A DNA stretch of 64,000 nucleotides, from positions 342,501-406,500 of the forward strand of contig MCFH01000019.1 in NCBI GenBank assembly GCA_002104945.1, read 5' to 3'. The notes under the pieces were generated by a model that saw nothing but the letters and a program-made list of their open reading frames with translations, was not told the DNA's origin and searched no databases. Position numbers and translations under genes: made by a program. The stretch comes from Piromyces finnis (Eukaryota; Neocallimastigomycota; Neocallimastigomycetes; Neocallimastigales; Neocallimastigaceae). Positions 24,688 through 39,900 of the stretch are shown here, piece by piece (position 1 is the first letter of the stretch; each line of letters opens with the position of its first letter).

Positions 24688-24730
<43 letters not shown>
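24688..24730 (+). repeat. (AT)n microsatellite
   Basis: About 20 uninterrupted TA units are followed by a T run. Confidence 0.9.
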
Positions 24731-24737
<7 letters not shown>

Positions 24738-25986
24738 TTGAATAATACTTATTAAAGAATATATTTTCATTCTAAACCTTTTTTTTATTGTTATTAGAAA
24801 ACCGACAAAAAAAAGGTTATGAAAATTATTTTTTTGTTCCTGATTAATGTAGATAATATAATTCATCTTTTTTCTGATTAATTTTGTTTTAAAGGTTTAT
24901 AATAAAAAGCTGTCAAAGTATGCATTATGGTATTTGGATAATACAATTTTTTTTGTAATAAAGTATAGATGTAATGATTTTTTTAAAATATGTTGTATAG
25001 AATTAGGTGAATGATTAAAAAGGAATAAAAAGTAAAAGTTTTGTTGTGACAGGTAACTCCACCAAACAATTATATTAAAATCTAACCCTACACAAATAAT
25101 TAGACTTTTCATTTTTTCTTATTACCATATCAAATGTATACAAAAAATTGTTTGTATAACAATTATTAATTTTTAAATGGAGACATTTATTGTTTCCATT
25201 TTTTAATTAAATTTTTTTAAAATTTTACATCTTCAAAAAAAAAAAAAAAACTAATTGTTAGAGATAATCATTTTATATTTTATTTTTAAAAAAGGAAAAA
25301 GATAAAAAGATATAAAAGTTTATTATAAATTTTAATATAGGAAAAAAAAAGAATAGAGGAAATAATAACAGAAAAAATAATTCTATTAATAGTATTAATT
25401 AATTATTTTATAATTCTTTTTCTTAATAAAGTTTTATTTTCTAAAAATTTATAATTTATGAAAAAAAAAAAAAAAGAAATTATTTACTTTTTTAAATAAT
25501 ATTAATAATAACAGTTCATTATCATCATCTTAATATTATGGGTAGTAATACTAAATAAAACAAAAAACTAAATAATAAAAATAATAATTAATGTATATTT
25601 AAATATTTTATATTTAATTATTAGTATTTTTTTTTTTATTGGTATCGAATAGTTGTAAAAATAAATAATACTTTAGCTAAAAAGAATAAACTTTTTTTTT
25701 TTAAAAGTCAAAAATAAAAAATAATAATGAAAAAAAAAAATAAACGTTTATTCTTTTTTTTTTATTTTATAGTAATAATCAGACAAAATAAAAATAAAAT
25801 AAAAATAAAATAGTCATTTAATTCCTATTTTTTCAATATTAATCAACTATTCAACTGATGTTTTTTTTTTTTTTTTTTCTTTTTTTTTTTATTTTTTTGA
25901 AGATTTTTTTTAATATATTTATAATTTTATTTGCTTAAATATTACATATATATATAGGTTTTTTCTTTCTTTTTTTTTTTTTTTTT
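24731..25986. other. Intergenic A+T-rich region
   Basis: I see no supportable gene. Homopolymers are frequent (T run 25861-25879; A runs near 25240 and 25460). The 3' UTR of the PHD gene (minus strand) lies at the right end. Confidence 0.4.
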
Positions 25987-28900
25987 TTAATAATTATTCT
26001 TGGGAATATAAGACTTGTAGGGTGGTGCATTAAGATTATTTTGATTGTAATATAATGGATTAGAATTTGTAGTAGATGAGGTTGAATTATTATTTGGTGG
26101 TATATTCGATGAAGAAGGGGCAGAAGCCGGGGTATTAGTATTTGTCGCATTGATAAATGGGGCTTGATTAGCAGCAGAAGTAGGTGTAGATAACTTGATT
26201 GTTGAGGATGAGGATGATTGAAATATATTTGAAGAAGAATTGGATTTGGATAAATTAACAGAGGATGATAAATGATTCATTGATGAGGTATTGGATTTTT
26301 TTGAATTTCTAATACTTTGAAGAAAGGGTTGATTTTCAGGATTTGCCTTTTCCATTTTAATTGCTGCATCAATCTTACTCTTGTTATTATTTATCTTTCT
26401 CGAATCAGGTTTTATCACATTACTATGAATCATAAATAATAGTTCCTCCGCTTTATCTGATGAGAGATAGGCTTTATTATTAAACATATTCGATTGCATT
26501 GGGTTCATAGGCATCATAGGGTTCATTGGATTCATTGAGTTTATTGGGTTTATTGGATTCATTGATTTGTTAAGGGGAATATTATTAAAATTAGGTAAAG
26601 GTATCATAGTATGGAAATTAAAGGTTTGCATAATAAACCCTATAGCTTCTTTAATATCCATATATTTTTTTATCTGAAGATTTTTTTCACGTTGCTTTTC
26701 TTCTAGTATTAATCGTAATTTATTTCCTTCGGTTCTTTCTGATTGAATATCTTGTCTTAATCTCATCAAGGTTTGCTCTGAATATTTTATTTGCTCCTTT
26801 TTATCTTTAATATTTTTTGATGAATTAAGATAAGATTCTATTGGTGATACCGAATATACATTTGAAGTTGGATTTCCAGCTTTTATATAAAATTATTTAA
26901 AAAAAAAAATTAAAAATTTACTATTTCATTTATATTATACATATAAATTTAAACATATACACAAATATATATTATATAAATACTTTGCATAAACTGCTCT
27001 ATTGATCGTAATTCTTGTTTTTTATCTTTTAGTATTTTCATAAAAAAATCTATTTGTGGTTTCGATAATGGTTCTTCCCTACATTCATAAATTATAAATA
27101 ATTAAATGTATTATTTTTGTTAAATAAAAATCATTACCATTAATATTGATATATATTTTACTTTTAATATTTATATCATAATACTTAATTATTAAATCTA
27201 TTAAGCATATATTTACTTTTTAATTATTGTTTTAATCAAGTTTTTAAATTTCTGGGATTGTGTTATTGGTGGACATTCACCCTTTATTATTAACATTTTT
27301 AAAAAGAAGGTTGTTAATAATATTATAGATAGATGGATATTGTAAATAGAATTTCAAATTATTTCCAATCTATTAATTTCTATTTTTACCTCTTCTAATT
27401 TTAGTTTCTTTTCTGAACTATTGGTATCTTTATTCTTTAAAGAATTTGAAGTGAGGGTGCGTTTATTCTTTTCTCCAGAATCCTTTGTTAATGATCTCTT
27501 TCTTTTATTACTATAATTATCAATATCTATGACATCTTTTTGATTTTCTTTTGATTCTTCATCTATTATTTGGTTTTAATAAAACATAAAAAAAAAAAAA
27601 AGTAGCATAGATATCATTATGATTAATATATAATTATATTTATGTTTTAATAACAACCATTATTTAATATTTTAAATAATGTCATGGTTATCGTTATAAT
27701 TCAAATATATTTCTTACCTGATTTTTCATCACTTCCTTGTTGATTCTTTTTACGTTTAGTTCTTTTATTGCTGCCTTCCATATGATTTTTGCAAGTTAAT
27801 TTTTGTTTCCAAAATGCACTTGAGGTATATTCATAGCTTAAAGCACAGGTAACATGAATGAAACTTTTTTTTTTTTAAAAAAAAAGAGGGAGTATAGTAT
27901 AGTATATTATAGTATAATATAATATAATAAAATATAATATATATAATATATATAATGTAATATAATATTAATTCGTAAATCTTGAAAAATTTCAACATTA
28001 TTTATAGAATTATTATAAGAAATGATTCTTTTATATTTTACTTTTCACATTGTGTTGGATTTTTTGAGCAGCAACGAATTGTAAACCCTTCTTTTGAATT
28101 ACATATACTACAACTGTGTTCTCCTGCAATACATTTATCAATATTATAACATTTATCTTTATCGTATTTATCTATATTTGAATTCCAAAAAGCACATTCT
28201 ACATGTATATATTCATCCGATTTATTTGTACGTCTAAAAGCACCTTCTTTTTTTGGGCAACATATAATTTTCTTTAGAGTAATAGAATAGAATAATAATA
28301 GCAATGTATATTAATAAATATGGTAAAATTTTATGGATTTTTTTTTTTTTTTTTTACATATAAAAACTTACTGTTTTATTAGTTTTAACATGATCTGCAC
28401 ATCTGTAGTAACAACATTAAATTAATTTAGAAATTCATTTTTAAAACTTTTTTTTTAATTTCATTTGTCGTTTAAAAAATTTATATTTTTATTTTAAATT
28501 CTATTGTAATATATACCTATCGCAAAACCAAGATTCCTTCCCTGGAGGGACTACATTAATCCCATAACATTCTAAATTCATTATTGAAATTATTTTAATT
28601 ATTTATTCCTTTTTTTTTTTATTCTACTTTTATATATATATTTATTTTCAAATACAATAATAATAATAAATACATTTACTTACTTTGATGTACAGGTATA
28701 TCACAACCTATTAATTTTTAATTAATTGAATAATATACAAATACACATATATGAATGAGTCATCCATTTCAAAAAATGAAAAAAATTTTTATATAAAATT
28801 ATGATTTAATACCCTTCCCATCACACAATACTATTTGATTTTTTTTTGTTGAGTAGCCATTATTACATATAATACAAACCGTCTTTCATTTTGTAAATAA

Positions 28901-29082
28901 TAAAAATAATGTATTTTATTTTTTTTTTTTTTTAAAAAAAAAGATATTATATCATTATTAATTGCTATTAAAAGTTTCATTCTTTTTTTTTTTTACTATC
29001 ATTATTTTAATTATAGAAATAGTAATGTTATATATACCTCATCAGACTCATCCTCTGAATAGTCTGCTGCTTTTTTTGACAT
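25987..29082 (-). CDS. AF10/AF17-like PHD plus extended-PHD chromatin protein
   Basis: This is a predicted nuclear histone reader. Eleven exons on the minus strand keep frame throughout: 29038-29082, 28813-28882, 28684-28707, 28517-28571, 28372-28402, 28042-28271, 27718-27863, 27390-27562, 27217-27281, 26984-27078 and 25987-26879. A PHD finger (VCIICNNGY, VLCDGKGCDIPVHQKCYG, WFCDRC) lies within residues 15-70. It is followed directly by an extended PHD: CCPKKEGAFRRT, HVECAFW, CSICNSKEG, HVTCAL, CKNH. This N-terminal PHD/ePHD pair is the AF10/AF17 arrangement; Jade/BRPF proteins are the alternative. A Lys-rich region, a coiled-coil-like segment (RLRQDIQSERTEGNKLRLIL) and an Asn-Pro-Met repeat plus Ser/Asn-rich tail follow. 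Exon 3 is only 24 nt. Confidence 0.82.
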
Positions 29083-31810
29083 TTTATATTTTATTATCTA
29101 TTTTTACACTTTTGAATGTATTTAATATATTATTTGTCTGTTATTTTGTCTATATTAGTTAATTTAACTTATAATATTATATAATATTATACATTTCTCT
29201 GAATTATATTCATATATAACTATTTTTATTTTTGCTATATTATTGTTTCTTTCATATACTTTGAAAGAAAATTATAAAAGAAAAAGAAAAACTAAAATAA
29301 TACTTTTTTTATATATTATGTGTAACTAATATTTGTTGTAAATATTAATTCTTTATTGCTATCTATTTTTTATATAATTATTTTTATTCTGTTATATTTT
29401 ATACTTTTTTTTTATTATTATCTTTACAAATAATAGCAACTTTAAACTTTTTATTTGTTAAATAATATCGAAAAGTTAAAGTTTAGAAAGTGATAATGAT
29501 ATGAAATAATAATTATAGCAAAATAAAAATAAAATCAAAAATAATTCAGTAATATTATAATATCTTTAGAATTAGTCAACAATAACTTGTGTGTCTATAT
29601 CTTTAAAAGATGTATATGAAAACAAGGTCTATATATATATATATAAAGTAAAAAAAAAAAAAAGAATAAATTAATATCTATCAATTAAATTTTAATATTA
29701 TTAAATATAGATGATATAGTAAAAGATGAATCATTATCATTATCAATAATAATAATAATAATAGTAATATTTAGTATACGATTAGGTATTATCATCAATC
29801 ATTACTATTATTATTACTATTATTTCTTTATTACCACCACCATCATTACCACCACCATTTTATTTTATTCCTATTAATTAGTGGTTCATTTATTAAAAAA
29901 TTTTTAATATACTTTTAATACTATTTTATATAAAAAAGTATAAAAACTAAAAAATTAAATTTTTATATTTATTTAATATATTAAAATATAAAAATTTTTT
30001 AATTAATAAAATGGGAATTTTTTTTTAAAAAAAAAAAAAAATTTATAGCAATCATAGTGGTAATGCTTTGATGGCAGTAGTAAAAAGTAGGGAAAATAAA
30101 ATTTTTATTATCAATTGAATAATTGAAAGTTTTAATTTTTTTTATTTCTCCTACTTTTTTTAAGCTACTTTTTTTTTTTTTACCTTTAAAAAATGGTTTA
30201 TTAAAAAAAATTAAAAAAATTTCCTTATCCCCTACTTCCAAAATAAAAAGATGAAAAAAAAAAAGAAAAAATAAAAAATTAAAAATTTTTAAAATAAAAT
30301 GAAACAAATTAAATTTTAAAGTTTCTATTATTTTGAACATTTTGATTGGTCAGTTGATACGTTGTTCGATTTTAACGTAGTTAAATAATGTAATTAAATT
30401 TTGAATTTTAACCTTTTATGGTTCGTTGGTGAAACTTTAATAAATAATAATTTATAGTAGATAAAAAGGTATATTTTTACCTTTAACAAAGGGACTATTC
30501 ACAAGGTTTTAAAACATAGTTATAAATGTATAAACTATTGTATACACTGTATACATTGTATACAAATGGAAATGAATAACTATTCTATTATATTAATGTG
30601 TAGAGAAGGATTTTCTATATAATAATTATAATATAAATGAAACCCTTTACCAATTATATATTTAGTTGTATTAAACTGTTTTGCATCAAATTGTTTATTC
30701 ATTCTTTTATGTATAGTAATGAAAGTTTATATAGAATAATAATAATAAAAACATTAAAATATAAAGTTAAAAAGTTTAAATTTTTATTATTATCAAAATA
30801 AAGTTTTAAAAAGCTTTCTATAAAAATTTTTTTAAATGTGAAAAATCTTAAGAAACTTGTTTTATTAGTATTATTGAGTTTCCATAAAGGGAGAAAACTC
30901 TAAAAAAACCTTTTTCAAATTAGATAGAATAGAATAGTAAAAATGATAAAAAAAAAGATTTCCTCATAGACATCCTCATCTTGATTATTTTTAAATAGCA
31001 TAATTCAAATATTCATATATAAATAAATGATATAAAAAAATAATTGTTATTGTGGATTTTGTATATTTGATTCTACTGATTACTATACATTCAAATGGTA
31101 AAACTTTTTACATAGTTTAATACTTTTTATAGTTTAATAAATTATAAAATATTATATTGAATAGGATAAAAAGGCATTATTGTGTATCCTATTATCAAAA
31201 TTAAAAAAAAAAAGATGATATATAATAAAATCAAATCATAAATAAATTTAGAGTTCTATAAATCCATGTATTTAATATTTTTCAAATTTCTTTTATTTAG
31301 TATAAAAAAGACCTATTAGTATTTTTAAAAAGTAGAAATAATGGTATAAAAAAGGTTGATTAAATGGGATGAAATAGTATGGTCTATATTATTTCATGAT
31401 GATTTTATTCATTGAATATATAAGTAAAGTCAAACATAAAGTAATAAATAACATTAAAATAAGAATTTTTACATACTAAATGATTAAAAAATAGTCTTAT
31501 TACATAATAAACCTTTTTTTTTTTTAACTATCTTTATAAAGCTTTTCTTTTCATAAAGTATTCCAGTATTTCATCTTTTTTCAAAGTATCATTATAAATT
31601 TTTATACAATATATTACAATATATTATAATATATATTTATCTGATTTTTTAATTTAAATTTCAAAATGAATCATTAAATTTATTATACATTAAAAATTAA
31701 TAAAAAAAACTGTAATTAATATTATTAGTGGAAAAGTAACTAAAAAAAATTATTATTAAAAAAAGGAAAAAAAAAATTTTTTTATCTTTACAGAAAAAAT
31801 AGTATAAAAG
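29083..31810. other. Divergent intergenic region (PHD gene / PRO2)
   Basis: These 2.7 kb lie between two divergently transcribed genes. I see no gene, only homopolymers, short A+T-rich repeats and a few scattered weak open stretches. Both promoters should be here, but no defined element can be named. Confidence 0.4.
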
Positions 31811-34321
31811 ATGTCTCAAGAAATTATTAAGATTGCTGAACAAGCTCGTCAAGCTTCTCTTGTTTTACAATCAACTACCACTGAACAAAAGAACGCTACT
31901 ATTAGAAAGATTAGAGAATTCCTTGAAAAGGACAAGGATGCCATTCTCAAAGCTAATCAACAAGATTTAGAAGTAAGTTTTATTTTTTTTCTTTTTTTTT
32001 TTTTATTTTTTTGAAAACTTAGAGTAGATGATAATAGCATCGAAAAAAAAAAAAGTATCGAAAAATATTAAAACCTACAAAATAAAACAAAAATAAAAGA
32101 GGAACTTATCAATAAAATAAATAAAAATAGTATTGTTATTACTGCATTTTATTTTATTTTTTTTTTAAAATAAAGAGATTTAATAATAATAAAAAATAAT
32201 AAAACAACAATAACAATAATAATAACAACAATAACAATATAAACAAGATAAAAAAAATAATAACAATAATAGTGACAACAACTACAATGATAACAATAAA
32301 GATAACAAAAAAAAAAAATAATAAAATAAAATAAAATAAAATGATTATACTTAAACTTTTTAATTAAATTAAAATAAATAAATAGAAAGCCAAGGCTGAA
32401 GTCGAAGCTGGTCGTCTTTCTGCTTCCCTCTTCAAGAGACTTGATCTCTCTAGAGGTGACAAGTACCAATCATTATTAGAAGGTGTTTCTGATGTTGACA
32501 AGCTCCCAGACCCAACTGGTAATTTTTATTTTTGATATCTTAATAATGATAAATAAAAAATAATAATTTAAAAAAACAAGATAATAATAACGTCAGAAAT
32601 AGTGAAAAAAGGATTATATAATCATTATTTTTATTAAAATCAAAAATGATCTTAAACATATATATCAATTATTTAAATAAAAATAGGTAAGATTACTTTA
32701 GCTACTCATCTTGATGATGGTCTCGATCTTTACAGAGTTACTTGCCCAGTCGGTGTTTTACTTATTATTTTCGAAGCTCGTCCAGAAGTTGTTGTTCAAA
32801 TTTCTTGTCTTGCTATTAAGTCTGGTAAATCATAAGAATATCTTTTTTTTTATTAATAAAGAAATAGAAATTTTAACTACTTGTGTATTAATTAAAATTA
32901 TTAATATTTTTTTTTGATTTAAATAATTTCAAATTAATCAATCAATCAATCAATGAAATGTTATAAATAATATATAAATTTTAAATTCAAAAAGGTAATG
33001 CCGTAATTCTTAAGGGTGGTAAGGAAGCTTACAATTCCAATGTTGCTTTATACCAATCATTACAAAATGCTATCAAGTCTCTTCCACCAGAAGAAGCCAT
33101 TCCATTAGCTTCTGTTCAACTTGTTTCTTCCCGTGATGAAATTAATGAATTATTAGGTTTAGATCAATACATTGATTTAGTTATTCCAAGAGGTTCCAAG
33201 AAGATGGTTAGATACATCCAAGGTAGTACCAGGTAATTATATTAAACCTACATCTTTCGTATATACAACAACACCAATATTTATGAAATTGGCATAGATA
33301 TTTTTGAAAAAGTTTTATTCATAATAAAGATGGATTATAATTGGTGAACTTATTATAGTACTATTTTAAATTTTTTAAGTCAACCAACAAGGAACATTTT
33401 TTTTAATTCAATATATAATGATATATGTAGTTATTTGTTTCCTCTTTTAAGTATATAATAATATATATTAAACTTTTTCACCATTATTTTTTCCTCTTAT
33501 AATACATTTGAAATATATAGAATTCCAGTCTTAGGTCATGCTGATGGTTTATGTTCAACCTACGTTGATGAATTTGCTGACATTAATAAGTCACCAAAGG
33601 TTGTTACTGATGCCAAGGTTAACTATCCAGCTGCCTGTAACGCTACTGAAACTTTACTTATTCACTCTGCTGTTTTAGAAAGTCAACTTCCAGCTATTGC
33701 TAAGAGTCTTGTTGAACAAGGCGTTACTATGAGAGCTGATGAACGTGCTTTAGCTGTCTTAAAGACTACTGATATCCCAGCTGACAAATACCAAGCTGCT
33801 ACTGAAGAAGATTTCGATACTGAATTCTTAGAATTAACTATTGCTATCAAGGTCGTTGATTCCTTACAAGAAGCTATTGGTCACATCAACATTCACGGTT
33901 CCCACCACACTGAAAGTATTATTACTGAAAAGAAGGAAAATGCTGAATTATTCATGGCCAAGGTTGATGCTGCTGGTGTTTACTGGAATGCTTCTACTCG
34001 TTTCGCCGATGGTTTCAGATACGGTTTCGGTGCTGAAATTGGTGTAAGTATTCTTGGATTTTTAAACTAATTTGTTGACACCATGAAATTTTTTAAAAAG
34101 TAAAAAAAAAATATATATATAATAATGATGTTTAACGATGCTTATATGCTATTTTAAACAAATAGGTTAGTACCAATAAAACTCATGCTCGTGGTCCAGT
34201 TGGTCTTGAAGGTCTTGTTATCTACAAGTACAAGCTTTACGGTAGTGGTAATGCTGTTGGTGATTACGGAGCTGGTAAGAGATCATACATTCACTCCAAG
34301 ATCCCAATTAACCAAGATTAA
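31811..34321 (+). CDS. PRO2: Gamma-glutamyl phosphate reductase
   Basis: The enzyme reduces gamma-glutamyl phosphate to glutamate-5-semialdehyde with NADPH, the second step of proline synthesis. Six exons (31811-31972, 32386-32518, 32687-32824, 32995-33232, 33521-34043, 34166-34321) give 449 residues, normal for a stand-alone fungal ProA rather than the fused P5CS of plants and animals. Recognisable stretches are [46 protein letters not shown], the catalytic-Cys region [31 protein letters not shown], and the C-terminal [20 protein letters not shown] plus [11 protein letters not shown]. Codon use is biased toward AAG, AAC and GAA/CAA, like other well-expressed genes here. No oddities. Confidence 0.97.
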
Positions 34322-36927
34322 ATGATTTAGTGAAAATAATTAATAATTTATATATCAAAGAAAAAAGTATTTTTCTTAAAAACTATCCTAAATTAGATAG
34401 TATTTTTTTTTATTTTTACAAGGCACATAAAAAAGCAAAAAAAAAAAAAAAAAATAAAAATTTAAAGGGAAAAACAAGTTGTAACTATTTCAGGAAGAAG
34501 AAAAAATAGTAAAAATAATACAAAATATCAATATTATAAAATCAATTGCAAATAATCTACAAATAAATAAAAAATAAATAAAAAAATATATGAAAATAAA
34601 TAGTTTATTCATGTTGGAAATGATACATTATAAGCTGATACTCTGATGAGAAAAAAAATATATATGGATTAGAAAGGCAAATAGATCACTCGATTCTACA
34701 TAAAAATATCTAAGGATTATATATTATACATAAGAATATACTTTAGAATTTTTCTATTATTTAGTTTTCTTTGACAATTCATCATATTTTAAAGTTTTAA
34801 ATTTTTATTTTTATGAAATATTAATTTTTATTCTATTTGAAATGTCTGTTACAAATTAAGAAAACTTTGAAGTCATTTTCTATCTTAATCACAATAAGGA
34901 ACAGAAATTATAGTCCTATTTATAATATACATGGACATTCAATATTTATTTATTTATTCCGTTTAAATATTGAATTTTATACATATTTTTTGGATCTTTT
35001 TTTTTTTTAGTTAAAATTTAAAAATCACTTTCAGTATAATTAATTTTCATTTACATCTTTTTGATCCTTGCTTTTTTTAAAAATTTATTCATAAGATATA
35101 TCGTCAAGTTTTTTAAAAGATAATGCAATCTCTTTTCAACCGTTCATTTTATTTCTGAATAAAAAGTTTTCTTGCTTACTTTCTTGGTAAATAAAAAACA
35201 CTTTCTCCCAACCTATTTCTGGAACGTTTTTTTTCGTTTACTTTTTAATCATAAAAATATTTGTGTTACATTAACTTATTTCATATATTGCAATATATTG
35301 TATACCATATATTAATTTAATTGCTAAATCATTAAATTTTAATGATTAAATTAAATTCAATATTTGTTATTACATAAAAGGTTTTAGTATTACTGATATT
35401 AATATATTATTAATGTATTTTTAATATATTTTTATTATGTAATCAATATAAATAAATTAATAACCATATTAAACTCTATTAAATGAGAAAATAATAATTA
35501 ACGTATATTTGAATTGAATGTAATATATTATCAATTATATTTACCCTTTTTCAAATGTTACAGTATAATAAATATGGAATAAATATATTATACTTGTATA
35601 TAAACAATATATTTTAATATATGGATATAATAAAGTAAATTAGGAAAAGATTAAAAAAAATAAAAATATAAAACTCTTTATTAATATTGTGATTCTACAA
35701 TATTAAAATGAAATCTAACCCTATCACTAATTAATAATAATTATTAATAATTTCAAGATTAAATTAATTCTTTATATTTTATCTTTATTTTTTTTTTTTT
35801 AAAAAAATATATTTATATATTATTTATATTATTTATCTTTAATCTGTAAATTGTGATAATTGAGTTGTTTTTTTAATGTTATTATCTGTTTAATCTCTTT
35901 TAATACAATAAATAAATAATATTAATCTAATATTTATTTATATATACAAAAAAAAGTAAACAATAGTCATAATATCTATTAAAATAAATATTTCAAAGAT
36001 TGAATATAAATGATATGTGATAATTATATACATTTAAAGTCTTTATTTAATAGAAATTAAAATTGAAAAGAAAAAAAAAAAATAAGCAACAACAACAACA
36101 ACAACAACAATAAATAATAATAATAATAAAAACAGAAACAAAAATAAAATAATAGAATAAAAATTGAGAATAATAACAATATCACTAAAAGAGTAATTTA
36201 AAAATATTTTTATTAACAGTTTTTTTTTTTTTTTTTAAATATATTTTCTATCAAGGAATATATATGTATGCAAAGTTTTTTATATCACAAAAAATTAGAA
36301 ACTGTTAAAAAAGAATATTTTTAAAGTAAAAGAAAAATAATAAATGCTATTTTAATTTTTTAAAAATATTACCAAAAAAAAAAAACTATCGAGTTAATTC
36401 AATCAATAAAGAAAGAAAATTGACAAGGTTTAAAATAAATCTTTAAAAAAATTTACGAAAACCACAATAAAGTGACTTTTTTTTTTTACACCATTAAATC
36501 TATTATTAGAGTCTTTTAATTTATTATTCATAAGTAATCAATTTAAGTAAACATTTCGAATGAATGATATTCATTTAGATATATTTTATTAGTAAATTAT
36601 ATATATAAAATTTAATGATAAAAGATTAAACAAAAATCGAAGATATTTTGTGAATTTTCTATTTATTTTTTATTTATTGAAACTCATAACCAAGGCATAA
36701 CTATAATAAATAAAAAGTATTGTATAATATAGTTTTAGTTTTGAATAAATAAATTTATAATAATTTCAATACAATTTTTAGTATTAACATCCAATTAATA
36801 ATTTATAATACTATATCAATTTCTTTAAACATTTTTATATATAAAAATAAAAACTATATAAACAAATCAAATATTATATATATGTATAACAACAATAACA
36901 AAAAAAAAAAAAAAGAAAAAGGAAACA
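34322..36927. other. Intergenic region, PRO2 to RhoGEF
   Basis: 2.6 kb in which I find no gene. The stretch contains a CAA repeat (about 36087-36112), T and A runs, and A+T-rich sequence. The RhoGEF leader ends in an A run just before 36928. Confidence 0.4.
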
Positions 36928-39900
36928 ATGAGTAATCAAGGAAAAGATAATGAAATTGTTATACCACCAAGATATGAAACATTAGGTAGATCAAGACCAA
37001 GAAATAATGCACAAGCTAATACACAAGGTGTACAATCACCAAATAATCAAGCTCAAAATTATCCAGCATATATGACAAGTCCTGGATTAATGGCATTTCA
37101 AAGAGTGCCTCAACCTTCTCAAGGTAGGTATCAGTACAATTCACCACCACAATCAAGAATGTCAGTGATGTCAGCCTCGGGAATTAATTATAATAACTAT
37201 GGTACAGTTAATCGACAAAATTCACCTGCTTTAAATCCATATCAAGTACCAAGAGCCACTTCTCGAAATACAAGAGGAATTGGTGGTTCAAATACTCCTA
37301 ATACCCCATCAGGATATTATCCAGTAATTCCAACTAGAGATATTTCAAGACAAGTAAGTTCCCCATCAGCACCTCCAACGATGTATAGACATTCCCCAAG
37401 TTCTTCAGTTTCTTCATTAAAAACAATTACCGATAATCCTATAAAGAATACTGTTTATTTATCAAGGAGTAATACAACTGCAACCGAAAATCCATATAAA
37501 AATCATGCCCCAAAGAATTCCATTTCAAACTTATTTACAGATGAAGCAAAAACTATAGAAGATCCAATTATACCTATCAGAGGAAAGAGTTCTCGTTCAT
37601 CACTCAAAGCTAATAATTTATCCCAAAAAGGAAGCAGTGAAGTATTAAATACAAGATCTGCCTCACCATCAATACAACCAATGCAACCAACCCAAACATC
37701 ACCTGTTCATCATCATATTCGTAGTCAAAGTTACACTTCATTATTAGCAAATAATATAAAAGTTAATAGTAAAGCTAGAAGTAATAGTAGTAGTAATGTT
37801 TATAACAACTCCTCTAATAATTTACAAAACAATGCTTTGTTGAATAGTCGTCAAACAAAGTCAGAAGATAATGTTATTACGAAACCTTCTTGCCTTAGTT
37901 GCACTACATCTACACCAATATTATGTAATAATGAGCAAGAATTTAATTCACCTTCCGAGTCACCAATTATGAGTCGTAATAATTCATTTTCTCCAAGTTT
38001 AAGTGCTGTCAATGAAAGTTTTTCATCTCAATCTCCTAGTTCCCCAGTTTATGGATCATCACCTGTTGATAGCAATAAGCGTGATATAATAATACCTCCA
38101 CGAAGACAGAAATATAAAACACAATCTATATATTCTAACTTCTCTGTAATGACAACCACTGGAGAAGTAATGGAATATGGAGGTGTTCAAAATATAGATA
38201 CCAATAATATTGAAGAAATGTTGAGAAACGGTGCATTTTCATCAACAGAATCCATTAATAATACTATTCATCATGAATTAATTACACAACCTATTATGGA
38301 GACTAATACAGAATCAAAGGAACCTATTGTCTTCCCAACTAGAACTAGTGCTTCCAAACAACCAAGAAACTCTATATTCCCTTCAGAATTACAGGAAGAT
38401 CCAACCAAAAATTCTACCTTGAATGTTACTAATGATAGTTCAAGTAATGTTAATTCCACTACCGTTAGTACCGAAAATATTGCAGAAGAAAAAGAAGAAA
38501 TTGATATTATTGACCATTCAGCTCTATTATCTGAAATTGCAAACGAATTTATCAACTCTATTCCATTAATGAGACAAGTTAAAGATTCTATTGAATATAC
38601 CGATTGTTTCACTGGTGCTGATGCTGTAAGCACTATTGCTTCTTTAATTGGCACTAAAAATAGAAAATTGGCTATTGCAATTGGTCGTTCATTAGAATCT
38701 CAGTCTCTTTTCCATGATGTATTATATATGAATGATTTGATTGATTCTCAAGAAAATATTTATCAATTACAAGCACGTCCAAATATATCCTACAATCGTG
38801 AGTCCAAATTAGATATAAGTGCTATTATTGGTGATTATATTGAAGATGATTCTATGTACATAGCTAGTCCAAAGCAAATATCATCAAACAATAATGATAA
38901 TATTTTAATGAATAATACTCAAAATGATTTACCAAATGGTGTGTTTGTTGCTATTGCATCTTGTTATTCTTTAACTTGTACTGATGATACACCATGCTAT
39001 TCATACACTTGTCCAAGAAGAAAAGCCTACATTTTAAAATCATCATTAAAAGATTCAAAACCACAACATACTCAAAGCAGTGAAGATGATAATAATTGGT
39101 CTACTACTGTTGATAAGAATGTATTAGAAAAAGTTGATGATCATGAAAGAAAAAGACAAGAAGTTATTTATGAATTTATTCAATCTGAAAAGGAATATGT
39201 TGATGATCTTCTTTCTGTCATTAAGGTAACTATTTTTTTATTTTTTTTTAATTATTTTGAAAAAAATTGTCGAGTATATCTTTTTTTTTTTTTTATCATT
39301 AAATTAACTTTAAAAAAAATTGTCATTAAAAATAAACCCATATTCTATAAATTATTAAATATTATAATATTAATATATATTTATATTGAAACCAACAACA
39401 ACAACAATGAATATAAATACAATCAATAGCTTATTAAAAGACCGTTAACAGAAGGAGCAGTACCAAAGCTTGATGCAAGATTTGTAAATATTGTTTTTAG
39501 TAATATAGAAGAAATTTTCAGTGCCAATGCCCCATTTTCTTCAAGATTACAAAGTATGCAACAGCATAATTCTATTATTGAAGTATTAGGTGAAGTTACA
39601 TTAGAATATGTTAAAAACTTTACATGTTATATAAGATATGGTGAAATTCAACCATTAGCAAAAGAATTTTTACAATTTCAAAGAAATGCTAGTAGTGGTT
39701 TAGAAGCCTTTTTAAAAGAGATGCAATCAAAAAAGGAATTTAGAAGATTGCCATTAGAAAGTTTCTTAGCTCGTCCAACAACAAGACTTGGTAGATACCC
39801 AATTCTTATAAAAGATATTCTTAAACATACAAAGGAAGATCACCCAGATCAAAAATTATTAACTTATACTATGGAAATTATTCAAAATATTTTAAAACAA

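Noticed and set aside
27830-27845. Apparent one-base frameshift in the extended-PHD exon
   Set aside because: It came from my own miscount of an A/T run at a line boundary; recounting gives 146 nt and an unbroken frame.
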